A stretch of DNA of 33,088 nt from JAWUVP01 sp034112285 (GTDB lineage Bacteria > Pseudomonadota > Gammaproteobacteria > JABDGN01): contig JAWUVP010000085.1 of assembly GCA_034112285.1 (NCBI GenBank), positions 1 through 33,088 on the forward strand, written 5' to 3'. Positions 22,283-31,432 of this stretch are shown piece after piece (the first letter of the stretch is position 1; each line of letters starts with the position of its first letter). The notes under the pieces are model-generated. The model did not search any database, was not told where the DNA came from, and saw only the letters and a program-made list of their open reading frames with translations. Made by a program: the position numbers and the translations under genes.

Positions 22283-24505
22283 ATGACGCATCCATCCATT
22301 ATTCAAGTTGCCATCCCCTCCCCTTTGCGGCGTATATTTGATTATTTAGCGCCGGTCGGCTTGGCTGCTTTGCCGCAGCCGGGTTGCCGTGTGCGGGTGC
22401 CTTTTGGGCGCAAGCAGTTGGTGGGCGTGGTGCTAGGTGTGGTGGCGGAGTCGGCTTTGCCGCTGCATAAGCTCAAATCGATTAGCGAAGTGTTAGACCC
22501 AAGCCCCCTCTTTTCAGAAAAATTATTCAGCTTGTTGAGCTTTGCGGCGGCGTATTACCAATACCCCATTGGCGAGGTGTTACACCAGGCTATACCGGTG
22601 GCTTTGCGCCAAGGTGCCCCGGCGGTGCTGGCACTGCAAACCGGCTTTGAATTAACCGAGTTGGGCTGGCAAGTGGAGCAAGCAGTGTTTAAGCGGGCGC
22701 CAAAACAGTGGCAAACGTTGCAGCGTTTTCGAGAAATTAGCGAGCTCAACGCAGAACATTTGGTCAAAACACAGCATGAGTTAACCAGCTTGGGTATTAC
22801 CCGCCCCAATCTTAAAATACTAATTGATAAACATTTAGTAAAAGAGGTGAAGATAAGTAAAATCAAGGGGTTAAATCCTTTGGTGCAAGCTGGCCCAATG
22901 CTCAACGCAGAGCAATTAAAGGCCGTTGAGAGCATTAAAGCGGCCCAAAATAGCTTTTCTTGCTTCTTATTAGACGGCATTACGGGTAGCGGCAAGACCG
23001 AAGTATACCTGTCTAGCTTAGAGAGTCTTCTGTGCGATGGGGGCCAGGCATTAGTGCTGGTGCCAGAAATTGGCCTAACGCCACAGACCATTAATCGTTT
23101 TCGTGAGCGCCTCAACTGCCCTATTGGTTTGTTTCATTCAGGCTTAACCGACAAGCAACGGCTCGAATCGTGGCTAAAGGTCAAAACTGGCGACATTTCA
23201 GTACTTATTGGCACGCGTTCGGCCATTTTTGCCCCATTTAACAACTTAAAGATGATTGTGGTCGACGAATCGCATGATGCCTCGTTTAAACAATGGGATG
23301 GCTTCAAATACAATGCGCGCGATCTTGCCATTCGCCGCGCACAACTCAATAACATACCTATTGTGTTAGGTTCGGCCACGCCATCGCTAACCAGTTTGCA
23401 TAATGCAGCACTGGGGCGGTTTACTTTGCTACCCTTAACCGTGCGGGCCACTGGTGCAAAATTGCCACAATTTCACCTTATTGATATGCGCCAGCAAAAA
23501 CTGGTGCAAGGTTTGGCGCCCGCTGTGCTGCAAGCCATTGGCAAACATGTGGAGCAGGGCAACCAAGTGTTGGTGTTTTTAAATCGGCGTGGTTTTGCCC
23601 CCATTATGCTGTGTCACGAATGTGGTTGGGTCGCCGAGTGTCAGCGCTGCGAGGCGCCTTTTACTAAGCACTTAACGCAAAATAATTTACAATGTCATCA
23701 TTGTGGCAAACACAAGCCTATTCCTGTGCAATGCGCAGAGTGTGGGGGAGGCGAGCTATTAGATGTGGGCTTAGGCACGCAGCGAGTTGAGCAATGTTTG
23801 CAGCAAAAATTTAAAAAAACCAATATCACCCGCATTGACCGTGATACTACGCGTAAAAAGGGTGACTTAGAGCACCACTTGCAGCAAGCTCATAGTGGCC
23901 AAGCGCAAATTTTAATAGGCACACAGATGTTGGCTAAAGGACACCACTTTCCCAACGTGACACTGGTGGTGATGCTCGATGCTGATGGTGGCTTATACAG
24001 CGCCGATTTTTTTGCCACCGAAAAAATGGCCCAATTGTTATTGCAAGTGGCCGGCAGAGCAGGGCGCGAAGAAAAACCAGGCGAAGTTTTAATTCAAACG
24101 CATCATCCAGAGCATCCATTGCTGCAAATCTTAATTAAACAAGGGTATTCGGCGTTCGCTAAAACAGCCCTGGCCGAGCGCCAAGCAACACAGCTGCCTC
24201 CTTTTGTGCATTTGGCATTGTTTCGAGTGGAGGCGGTCACCAATGCGGTGTGTGAAACTTTTTTGATTGAGGTGCAAAAGCTGCTCGGCGAGTGCGACGT
24301 AACCCGCAGCCTGCAAGTTTATTCCCCAAGTATTGCACCGGTTGAAAAACGGGTAGGGCGCTTTCGTTGGCAGCTGTTAGTTTCAAGTACAAAGCGTAAA
24401 GCACTGCAGCAATTGCTTGGCGAAAGCTTATTGAGCATTGAGCGTTTATCGAGTAGCCGCAAAGTGCGTTGGTCTATTGATGTGGATCCGGTTGATATGT
24501 TGTAG
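22283..24505 (+). CDS. priA: Primosomal protein N' (replication restart helicase PriA)
   Basis: 740 aa, full length. PriA binds stalled forks and reloads the replisome. The N-terminal 3'-end-binding domain has VAIPSPLRRIFDYLAP and CRVRVPFGRKQLVGVV. The helicase has Walker A DGITGSGKTEVYL (231-243), DESH box (328-331), GSATPSLTSL, and later FLNRRGF, LIGTQMLAKGHHFPNVTLV and QVAGRAGREEKPGEVLIQT. Eight zinc cysteines are intact (C444, C447, C453, C456, C471, C474, C484, C487). The ATG at 22283 has no ribosome site and lies only 6 nt after a TATAAT (22271-22276), so the mRNA may be leaderless. The N-terminus agrees well with E. coli PriA, so a different start is unlikely. Confidence 0.97.
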   Translation: MTHPSIIQVAIPSPLRRIFDYLAPVGLAALPQPGCRVRVPFGRKQLVGVVLGVVAESALPLHKLKSISEVLDPSPLFSEKLFSLLSFAAAYYQYPIGEVLHQAIPVALRQGAPAVLALQTGFELTELGWQVEQAVFKRAPKQWQTLQRFREISELNAEHLVKTQHELTSLGITRPNLKILIDKHLVKEVKISKIKGLNPLVQAGPMLNAEQLKAVESIKAAQNSFSCFLLDGITGSGKTEVYLSSLESLLCDGGQALVLVPEIGLTPQTINRFRERLNCPIGLFHSGLTDKQRLESWLKVKTGDISVLIGTRSAIFAPFNNLKMIVVDESHDASFKQWDGFKYNARDLAIRRAQLNNIPIVLGSATPSLTSLHNAALGRFTLLPLTVRATGAKLPQFHLIDMRQQKLVQGLAPAVLQAIGKHVEQGNQVLVFLNRRGFAPIMLCHECGWVAECQRCEAPFTKHLTQNNLQCHHCGKHKPIPVQCAECGGGELLDVGLGTQRVEQCLQQKFKKTNITRIDRDTTRKKGDLEHHLQQAHSGQAQILIGTQMLAKGHHFPNVTLVVMLDADGGLYSADFFATEKMAQLLLQVAGRAGREEKPGEVLIQTHHPEHPLLQILIKQGYSAFAKTALAERQATQLPPFVHLALFRVEAVTNAVCETFLIEVQKLLGECDVTRSLQVYSPSIAPVEKRVGRFRWQLLVSSTKRKALQQLLGESLLSIERLSSSRKVRWSIDVDPVDML

Positions 24506-24571
24506 TGGTTAAGGAAGCGTTAAGTATTGCTAGGTAAAATAAGAAACTAAATAATAACAAGAATAAATTAT

Positions 24572-25066
24572 ATGTCTTATAACACACCGCCAACACCTGG
24601 TCGCGGGCTACTTGCTCGTACGCCTGATCCGAGATCAGGTCATGCTTTAACACCTTTAACACCTTTGAGCCCGCTTGAGCTATTCGGCGGTTCATCAGGG
24701 TCAGCAGAAGAGGCTGAGCCATGTGAGATCCATTTTGATACTGAAGATGTTATCTATCAACATAATAGTATCTTGATTAATGTCCCCAATAATGAGATTG
24801 CCCGCGGGGTGTTGAGCAGGAAGCGCCTACGCTTTAATTATAATGGTAGTCAATATATAGTTTGCGTGCTGGAACATAATGCTTACCCTGGGGGGGCGTG
24901 CATCCCAATTAATATTATAAAAGATCAAAGCCAAACTAAGGTGACGGTAAGAGCGACATTATCTATGGCAAATTCACTTCAAGCTAGGGTAAATCCCGAC
25001 CGGCCAGCAGGTTCAGTGTTTTATGCATCAATTGGATTGAGTGTGAATCCATTCGACTTGCGTTAG
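24572..25066 (+). CDS. Unknown protein with Ser/Thr-Pro-rich N-terminus, upstream of the T6SS operon
   Basis: 164 aa. The first 34 residues hold six [ST]P dipeptides (T5, T8, T17, T27, T30, S33), including TPPTPG and TPLTPLSPLELF, the type of sequence that proline-directed kinases of eukaryotes modify. This is followed by a Gly/Ser and acidic linker (GGSSGSAEEAEP) and a globular, beta-rich domain (about 50-164; IHFDTEDVIYQHNSILI, RLRFNYNGSQYIVCVLE). There is no signal peptide, membrane segment or recognised family. The ATG has a poor ribosome site. It stands between priA and tssJ on the same strand and could be a substrate of the secretion system, but position is the only support. Confidence 0.55.
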   Translation: MSYNTPPTPGRGLLARTPDPRSGHALTPLTPLSPLELFGGSSGSAEEAEPCEIHFDTEDVIYQHNSILINVPNNEIARGVLSRKRLRFNYNGSQYIVCVLEHNAYPGGACIPINIIKDQSQTKVTVRATLSMANSLQARVNPDRPAGSVFYASIGLSVNPFDLR

Positions 25067-25225
25067 GCTACCGCCGGGCTTAAAAATGGCTTGCTCCTAC
25101 AAACCTGCAAGGCTGTATAAATTATTAGCAATAATGAATTGCAGCCATCTTTTCTTATCAGCGTGAATTGACATTAATCTGAAAAGCAGTTAATGTAAAT
25201 AACCCCTAAGAAATGGAACGCTGGG

Positions 25226-25792
25226 ATGCCGAAAAATACTTACAAAATTATAGGCTTATCGTTGATTTGCCTTGCAGCTTCGCTGCTCAATTCCTGTGCC
25301 ACACATCGGCCAGCACTTAACGCGCATGAATGGGTGTATCAACCCAATGCGGTTACGCTTAATATCAAAGCTGATCCCGCTTTAAATACCATCAAACAAC
25401 GCTCGCATGCCTTACTTGTGGCGGTAGTGCAGACCACACAACTACAAAAAATTCAGCATTACCTGCAAAATTCCCAAGGAATTTCTAGCTTCCTAGAAAA
25501 AAACAATCACGCTGTTGACGCGCAAGACTTTTTTATTAATCGGTATTATGTTTCACCCGGTGAGCAGCATCAGCTCAGCATCACGCGCATGGCCGGCATG
25601 AAATTTGTGGTGGTGATTGCTGCCTATAACCATTTGATACCAAATCAAACGGTGAAAATTTTTGATGTACCTGTCGACAGCCATGTTGATGGGCTGCAAA
25701 TATGGAAGCGAGTTTATTATCCGGCGCCGTTGCATATTGATTTGCATTTGGGCGAGCAGGGTATTTTAAAGGCCTATGCCGTAAGCAATTAG
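25226..25792 (+). CDS. tssJ: Type VI secretion outer-membrane lipoprotein TssJ
   Basis: 188 aa. A lipoprotein signal (residues 1-23, ending LLNS before C24) indicates anchoring in the outer membrane facing the periplasm, where TssJ holds TssM. The mature part fits the TssJ/VasD beta-sandwich: VTLNIKADPALNT, then SHALLVAVVQTTQLQ and FVVVIAAYNHL, where the family has strands of the transthyretin-like fold. It is first in the operon, with tssK 41 bp downstream. Its own ATG lacks a strong Shine-Dalgarno. The call rests on lipobox plus position plus fold-like pattern; individual residues of this family are poorly conserved. Confidence 0.82.
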   Translation: MPKNTYKIIGLSLICLAASLLNSCATHRPALNAHEWVYQPNAVTLNIKADPALNTIKQRSHALLVAVVQTTQLQKIQHYLQNSQGISSFLEKNNHAVDAQDFFINRYYVSPGEQHQLSITRMAGMKFVVVIAAYNHLIPNQTVKIFDVPVDSHVDGLQIWKRVYYPAPLHIDLHLGEQGILKAYAVSN

Positions 25793-25833
25793 GCGGGTGT
25801 AATTTAGGGTAAATTCAAGGAGAGTGTGGCCTT

Positions 25834-27213
25834 ATGACGTATGATAGTCCAATTAGTTGGGAGCAGGGTTTGTTTTTACAGCCCCAGCATTTTCAACTTT
25901 CCGATCAAGTTCATGACAATAAACTAATTAACTATGCGCGTATCTTAATGCCCTATCTTTGGGGGGTTAACGCCATGGACGTTGATTTAGCTTTGCTGGC
26001 AAATAATATTTTTAGCTTAACCAGCGCCAATCTCATTTTAGCCGATGGTGCTCAGCTAGACTTACCCTCTAATGCCGTGTTGTTAACGCGCTCATTCACT
26101 AAAGAATTAGCAGAAAAAGACAGCTTAGTGGTCTACCTTGGGGTGAAGCTGGTGCAGCCAAACCGCTCCAATGTGACAGAAGTTGACAATCTGGAGCTTG
26201 ATAACGTTGAAACGCGCTTTATCTGTGTGAAATCGGGCGATGAAATTGATGACTTGTATTACGCAGGTCCAAAAGCCAAGGTAAAAACGTTGCGCTATGC
26301 AGTGCGTATTTTCTGGGATACCGAAATTTCACAAGTACAAAATTATTCGTTGTTACCCATTGCGCGTATCAACAAAGTTAAAAGTGAGATTAAGCTCGAT
26401 GATGGCTTTATTCCACCTTGCTTGAAAATTACCGCGAATGATAATTTGAAGCAACTAATGTCAGATTTTTATAATAATTTAGTGGGCCGCGCCAAGCAAT
26501 TAGAAGCCTATAAGCATAATTGGAGTGCTTATGATGGCGATAGGAAAATGCAAGAAAACTTGCAATTATTGCAAACCTTAGTGCGCTATCTAGCACAAAT
26601 GCGCCAAATGGTCAGTGGCGATCACACGCATCCTTTTTACTGTTATAGCATGTTGGTTGAGTTTTTAGCTGAATTGAGCGTGTTTGTGATGGACATTAAT
26701 TTTATTGGTGAAGATGTTAATGGGAATGTTCTGGTGCCAACTTATCAGCATGATGATTTAGAAAGCACTTATTCAAAATCAACCCTATTAATAGAAAGTA
26801 TTTTGGATAAAGTTTTGTTGTCATCAAACAATATTGTGCAAGCCGAATTTACGGGTGATTTTTATGAAGCGCATCTCCGAGATAAGTTTTTTGACAACAA
26901 ACAATTTTATGTGTTATTTGAAGCAAAAAATGCGGATGCATTAGAGGCGCTAGCCAAGACAATAAATACACAAGCTAAGCTGTGTTCTTATTCAAATATT
27001 GGTAAAAGCATTGAGTATGCGGTGCCTGGAGCAGGGCTAAAAGCACTACCTGCCGCGCCCGTCGGCATCCCGAATGTGAGCCATTGTCTTTATTATGAGA
27101 TTGATGCCGTGAGCAGCGAGTGGTTGCTGGCAGGCAAAGAGCAACGCGTGGGTTTGTATTTGGGGGCAAATGAATCTGACATACAGATAAGTTTTGCGGG
27201 AACTAAGGACTAG
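25834..27213 (+). CDS. tssK: Type VI secretion baseplate protein TssK
   Basis: 459 aa, the usual length. TssK is the trimeric adaptor linking the baseplate to the TssL/TssM membrane complex in the cytoplasm. The family opening is clear: ISWEQGLFLQPQHFQLSDQ (6-24). Later parts include LPIARINKVKSEIKLDDGFI and PPCLKITAN (shoulder domain), the helical YLAQMRQMVSGDHTHPFYCY, and the C-terminal head ending YLGANESDIQISFAG. AAGGAGAG lies upstream of the ATG. The gene is 3 bp from tssL, suggesting coupling. Confidence 0.95.
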   Translation: MTYDSPISWEQGLFLQPQHFQLSDQVHDNKLINYARILMPYLWGVNAMDVDLALLANNIFSLTSANLILADGAQLDLPSNAVLLTRSFTKELAEKDSLVVYLGVKLVQPNRSNVTEVDNLELDNVETRFICVKSGDEIDDLYYAGPKAKVKTLRYAVRIFWDTEISQVQNYSLLPIARINKVKSEIKLDDGFIPPCLKITANDNLKQLMSDFYNNLVGRAKQLEAYKHNWSAYDGDRKMQENLQLLQTLVRYLAQMRQMVSGDHTHPFYCYSMLVEFLAELSVFVMDINFIGEDVNGNVLVPTYQHDDLESTYSKSTLLIESILDKVLLSSNNIVQAEFTGDFYEAHLRDKFFDNKQFYVLFEAKNADALEALAKTINTQAKLCSYSNIGKSIEYAVPGAGLKALPAAPVGIPNVSHCLYYEIDAVSSEWLLAGKEQRVGLYLGANESDIQISFAGTKD

Positions 27214-27216
27214 ATA

Positions 27217-27885
27217 ATGACATTGTTTTCTCATTTTAACCCGCTCATCAAATATGTGGGTGAACAAAAGCAAGCAGGCTTTGTGAATGCCGATTTTAAT
27301 GTGTTTAACACTAAAATTGTTGACACAATAGAGTCTATTATTAATGGCGCTGCAAGCTTAGATAAAGATAAATTTGATTTGGCCGCTTTTGCCGTTTACT
27401 GCTGGATTGATGAAACTGTGCAGCGTTCTGCATGGGCCGATAAATCACAATGGCAACAGCAATTACTGCAAGAAAGATATTTTTCGACCTCAAATGGTGG
27501 GGAACTGTTTTTTAGCAAACTGGCCGATTTAACTGAGCAATCTGCAGAGGTGGTACGGGTTTATTATCGTTGTTTAGTGATGGGTTTTCGGGGTAAATAT
27601 TATCGTCACGAAGATGGCGCTGAACTTCATAAGCTCAAGGAACATTGCCTGTCTCAGCTGCAGCTAACAATACCCAGTGATGATGCTGTTGATAAAATGT
27701 TTCCATCTGTCTATGCCGCGCTTGAGGCTAAGCCTTTAGTGCTTGAAAAAAACGCGACCCAAAAATGGTATCAGCGTACCTATTGGAAGTGGGTGGCGCC
27801 CTTAATGTTGCTAGCCTTCGTATTTTTGTTTTTCTTTGGAATTTTGTATTTCACTATACACAATTATTTAAATCTTCTAACGTGA
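27217..27885 (+). CDS. tssL: Type VI secretion inner-membrane protein TssL (DotU/IcmH family)
   Basis: 222 aa. It has the DotU domain: FAVYCWIDETVQRSAWADKS and LLQERYFSTSNGGELFFSKL (the W..LLQ..YF.T..GGE.FF signature), then CLVMGFRGKYYRHEDGAELH. A single C-terminal transmembrane helix (about 190-215, MLLAFVFLFFFGILYFTI) leaves the hook-shaped domain in the cytoplasm. There is no peptidoglycan-binding OmpA-like extension, so cell-wall anchoring would need another protein. The start follows AAGGA at the end of tssK; tssM begins 10 bp after its stop. Confidence 0.95.
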   Translation: MTLFSHFNPLIKYVGEQKQAGFVNADFNVFNTKIVDTIESIINGAASLDKDKFDLAAFAVYCWIDETVQRSAWADKSQWQQQLLQERYFSTSNGGELFFSKLADLTEQSAEVVRVYYRCLVMGFRGKYYRHEDGAELHKLKEHCLSQLQLTIPSDDAVDKMFPSVYAALEAKPLVLEKNATQKWYQRTYWKWVAPLMLLAFVFLFFFGILYFTIHNYLNLLT

Positions 27886-27895
27886 GTTCTTATTG

Positions 27896-30800
27896 ATGAA
27901 GCTGTTGCGTAAAATTTTAAAGTGGTTCTTGTTGTTGGTGGTAGCCGTGGTGCTGACCAGCTTTATCATTGTTATGTTTAACTGGCCTTTGTGGGCAGGT
28001 TTTATCATATTTATTGTGCTCATGGGGGTGATTTTTGCGCTGAATCATTTAGTGCGTAAAAAAATATATGAATACAAAACAGGCTTTATTATTGACGGTG
28101 AAAAACTCGACACCTTAAATCATTCTTGCTTAGCGCGTTACAAAGCTATGCGCGAGCAACTGGATAAAGAAAACTTAAAACATTTAAGCAAACGCATTAA
28201 AACCCTGCCATGGATGTTGGCCTTTAGTCTAGACGACAATGAGTTTGAGCGTGGCGTAAGAAAATATGCCACTGCCAGCACGCCAGAACAAGCTATGAAC
28301 GATGTGGGTGCCAGATGGTATGTCACCGAAGCGATGGCGGTAGTCTTTCCTGAGCAGGCGGTGTATGAAAACATCATGAGTTTAGCCACTTGGGAAAATT
28401 TTTTAGAAGACACTGTCAAGCAGCGTCGAAGTGCTCCGCTAAATAAAATCATCATTTCTTTCTCAGTTAAACATTTGTTAGATGAATCTCGCCAAGCCTT
28501 TTTAGATAAAGTCGCTATTATTAAAAGTCGCGTGCAACAAGTCTATCAAATCACGGGTTACACTATCCCGATAAGCTTTGTGTTAAGCGACTTACACGCG
28601 ATAACACACGGTGAAGCTTACACCCAGCAGCTCAATTCAATTATGACTCAGCAAGCGATGGGTGTATACGCTCGCTCGGCTGATAGGGCCACTGCGGCGG
28701 GTTTGTTTGATGACTTAGTGCTGCAATTAAATGATTATATTGATCAAAGCACCTTTAATGCTGCGCCTGACGAAATCGGCGCCTTATATGCTTTCACCAA
28801 CGAAGTGATGACCCTCAGGGCGAACTGGCTATTTATTTGTAAACAATTAATCCCGCAAGATACCGTTGTGATTGATTACCAGGTTTCAGGTCTGTTTTTA
28901 ATCACAGCAAAAAAAGATGAGCAGGGTGTAGAGCACAATATCTTTGCGCGTGACTTAGTGTTAGAGGTGTTATCTAAAACCAATGTTATGCCGTCACCCA
29001 CCAAAGCCGGTGTTTTACGCAGCTATTTTAAACAGCGTTACCAGCTTTACGCGCTTTACATTGCCTATGCTTTTATCTTGGTTTATATTGTATTTTCTTT
29101 TATCCAGACCAATGCGAGCTTGGGTCGGATGATGAAATCAATTCCTACGCACATTACCTACAGCGATAATTTTCAAAAGAATTTGATTAAAATTTCAAAC
29201 TACAATGCGCTTATGCAAAATATTATCTCATACCAAAAACATTGGACCCTCAAGGTCATCCCGTTTCATGTGGGTTTGGGTAGTCTTGAAGAAAAATATG
29301 TTGCAAAATTTTCAGCGCAATATAAAAAGCAGGTGTATGACTTGTTCTTTGAGGACCTCGTTAAATTTGTGCAAAAAAATAAAACAAATATGACGCCGTT
29401 ACAACATGCTTACGTGGTAGAAAATATTATAGAGAGCATTAATATTATTCAGGCTAAGTTAGATGGCCAGCCGCTGAGCTATATTGAGGGTCTTGACCGA
29501 CCGCAGATTCAGTACTTGGGTGAAGGGGATATACCTTCGAAGGATAATATTTTAAATAGTTATGGAAAGCTGTTTAAGCTATATGTTTGGTGGCAGCAAG
29601 ACGCCAATACTTTACGTCAACAAAAAGGTCAATTGATTGCTTTAATTAATAACTATGATTTGTTAAATCATGAACAAAATACGAATTGGTTGGTGGCCTG
29701 GGCTAATACGCAAAGTGACATTAAGCCTGTTACGCTACAAGATTTTTGGCATGGAACCATTGGTGAAAACAGTAACCAGGTAGAGCCCGCTTTTACGCAA
29801 GAAGGATCACGCCGGATTAAAAAGCTGCAAAAAGAAATTAATCGTGCACTGCCAGGTTATATGAATTTAAATGCTCAAGAAATGCACTTTAACCTTTGGT
29901 ATGAACATCAGCGTTTGCAAGCTTGGTACCATTTCGCCTTATATTTTCATCGCGGCGTTAATACCTTGAGCTTTAAGTCACAGTGGGCACAGTTTTTTGA
30001 CTCAAACGTGATGCTCACAGCCGAAGGGCCGTACTATCGGTTGCTGGACGTGCTTTATAACGAGTTTGCCAACGATAATATCATAGACCCTCCAGCATGG
30101 TTAACGCAGATAAGACGTTTTTATGGCCTGTTGGATTTCCAAGTAAAGAAAAATGCGATAGATAAAGGGCATAACATTGCGAAAGTAACGCGTTCATTTT
30201 TGAAAAAGTTAACCACTGAGCCTGCGGTGATTCAAAATAGATCTAGCCTGGATAGTTTGTATCATAAAGAATTCGATACGGATTTAGATGCCGCACAATC
30301 ATTTTTAGAATATCAGGTGCAGTTAGATAAGCTCTATTCCAAGCCGCTAAACAGTTTAGGCTTGAGCTATTCAATCTCTAAAGGTATTTATAACGCCAAA
30401 GATGAACAAACCTCAGCGGATGCAAAAATAGTTTACTTAGCCGATAACAGCTACAGTAAAATGCATAAGCTATTGAGTAGTAGTCGGAATGGTTCAGATT
30501 CTGTGTTTTGGATGTTGATTCGCGGGCCGTTTGATTTTTATATAGATTATGTAAACCGCCAAGCTTCTTGTTATACGCAGCAAGAATGGGTGTCTAGCGT
30601 GTTGAAATCGGCTAATGGTTTAAGCGGCGATGAGCTAACCAATACCTTATTTGGCAAAAAGGGCATTGCTTGGCAATATGTGAGTAAATATATACAGCCA
30701 TTTCTGAAAATAAATAATGATCTCTACGTACCGCATTTTGTGTTTGGGCATTTATTTCCATTTACCGATGAGTTTTATAATTTTGTTAATCGAGGTTTGA

Positions 30801-31414
30801 CGATTCAGGCAATTGAACGTGAAAGAAAACAGTTTGAGCAACATTTTAATCAAAGCGGTGGGCGCTTATTGAGCATTACCAGTACACCGGCGACGATTAA
30901 TCATGGTGCTACCGCATTACCCTACAAAGTTGAGTTGGACACAGTCTGTGGCAACAAAGCTTTTCAACTCAGAAATTTCAACTTTACTATTTCAACTCAA
31001 TTGAAATGGAAGCTAGGGCAGTGTGGCCCCACCACGCTTAAAGTGCATTTTAGAACCTTTACCTTGGTAAAAAGTTTTCCCGGCCAGTTTGGGTTTGCAC
31101 ATTTTCTGCGTGACGCTGTGCAAGGCAATACCGTGTATCAAGCGAGTGATTTTCCACAAAACGCAAACAACTTGAAGGCTTATAATATAACCAATATTCA
31201 ACTGTCTTATCATGTTCAAGGTTTAGATGATTTGAATTTAAAATTAGACAATTTCTTTAAACTTAATGCTCAGCTTGAAGAAAATGAACGAAAATATTTA
31301 GACAATGGCAGCGTGCCTACAGATATTGCCTTATGCTGGGGTAGTGCGATGACAGACAAAGTTTATAAAAAAGAAGGTGCAAGTATTCGTCATGAGATTG
31401 CACGGGGTAAATAA
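27896..31414 (+). CDS. tssM: Type VI secretion membrane protein TssM (IcmF family) without a P-loop
   Basis: 1172 aa from the ATG at 27896 (a TTG just before it is less likely). Two N-terminal transmembrane helices (about 10-28 and 33-50) and a third near 384-403 (YIAYAFILVYIVFSFI) place a cytoplasmic domain between them and a large periplasmic domain after. Most IcmF proteins have a Walker A motif after LPW. Here the segment is LPWMLAFSLDDNEFERG, with no GxxxxGK[ST], so this TssM should not bind ATP in the usual way. LYAFTNEVMTLRANW is the family's DUF1215-like motif. The C-terminal domain (about 980-1172; RPFTLVK-like beta segment FRTFTLVKSFPGQFG) is where TssJ binds. The gene lies between tssL and tssA. 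Confidence 0.93.
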   Translation: MKLLRKILKWFLLLVVAVVLTSFIIVMFNWPLWAGFIIFIVLMGVIFALNHLVRKKIYEYKTGFIIDGEKLDTLNHSCLARYKAMREQLDKENLKHLSKRIKTLPWMLAFSLDDNEFERGVRKYATASTPEQAMNDVGARWYVTEAMAVVFPEQAVYENIMSLATWENFLEDTVKQRRSAPLNKIIISFSVKHLLDESRQAFLDKVAIIKSRVQQVYQITGYTIPISFVLSDLHAITHGEAYTQQLNSIMTQQAMGVYARSADRATAAGLFDDLVLQLNDYIDQSTFNAAPDEIGALYAFTNEVMTLRANWLFICKQLIPQDTVVIDYQVSGLFLITAKKDEQGVEHNIFARDLVLEVLSKTNVMPSPTKAGVLRSYFKQRYQLYALYIAYAFILVYIVFSFIQTNASLGRMMKSIPTHITYSDNFQKNLIKISNYNALMQNIISYQKHWTLKVIPFHVGLGSLEEKYVAKFSAQYKKQVYDLFFEDLVKFVQKNKTNMTPLQHAYVVENIIESINIIQAKLDGQPLSYIEGLDRPQIQYLGEGDIPSKDNILNSYGKLFKLYVWWQQDANTLRQQKGQLIALINNYDLLNHEQNTNWLVAWANTQSDIKPVTLQDFWHGTIGENSNQVEPAFTQEGSRRIKKLQKEINRALPGYMNLNAQEMHFNLWYEHQRLQAWYHFALYFHRGVNTLSFKSQWAQFFDSNVMLTAEGPYYRLLDVLYNEFANDNIIDPPAWLTQIRRFYGLLDFQVKKNAIDKGHNIAKVTRSFLKKLTTEPAVIQNRSSLDSLYHKEFDTDLDAAQSFLEYQVQLDKLYSKPLNSLGLSYSISKGIYNAKDEQTSADAKIVYLADNSYSKMHKLLSSSRNGSDSVFWMLIRGPFDFYIDYVNRQASCYTQQEWVSSVLKSANGLSGDELTNTLFGKKGIAWQYVSKYIQPFLKINNDLYVPHFVFGHLFPFTDEFYNFVNRGLTIQAIERERKQFEQHFNQSGGRLLSITSTPATINHGATALPYKVELDTVCGNKAFQLRNFNFTISTQLKWKLGQCGPTTLKVHFRTFTLVKSFPGQFGFAHFLRDAVQGNTVYQASDFPQNANNLKAYNITNIQLSYHVQGLDDLNLKLDNFFKLNAQLEENERKYLDNGSVPTDIALCWGSAMTDKVYKKEGASIRHEIARGK

Positions 31415-31432
31415 AGAAGGAAGCAATAGAAG

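Noticed and set aside
22555..23115. 186-codon minus-strand frame inside priA
   Set aside because: A shadow of the highly conserved priA coding frame.
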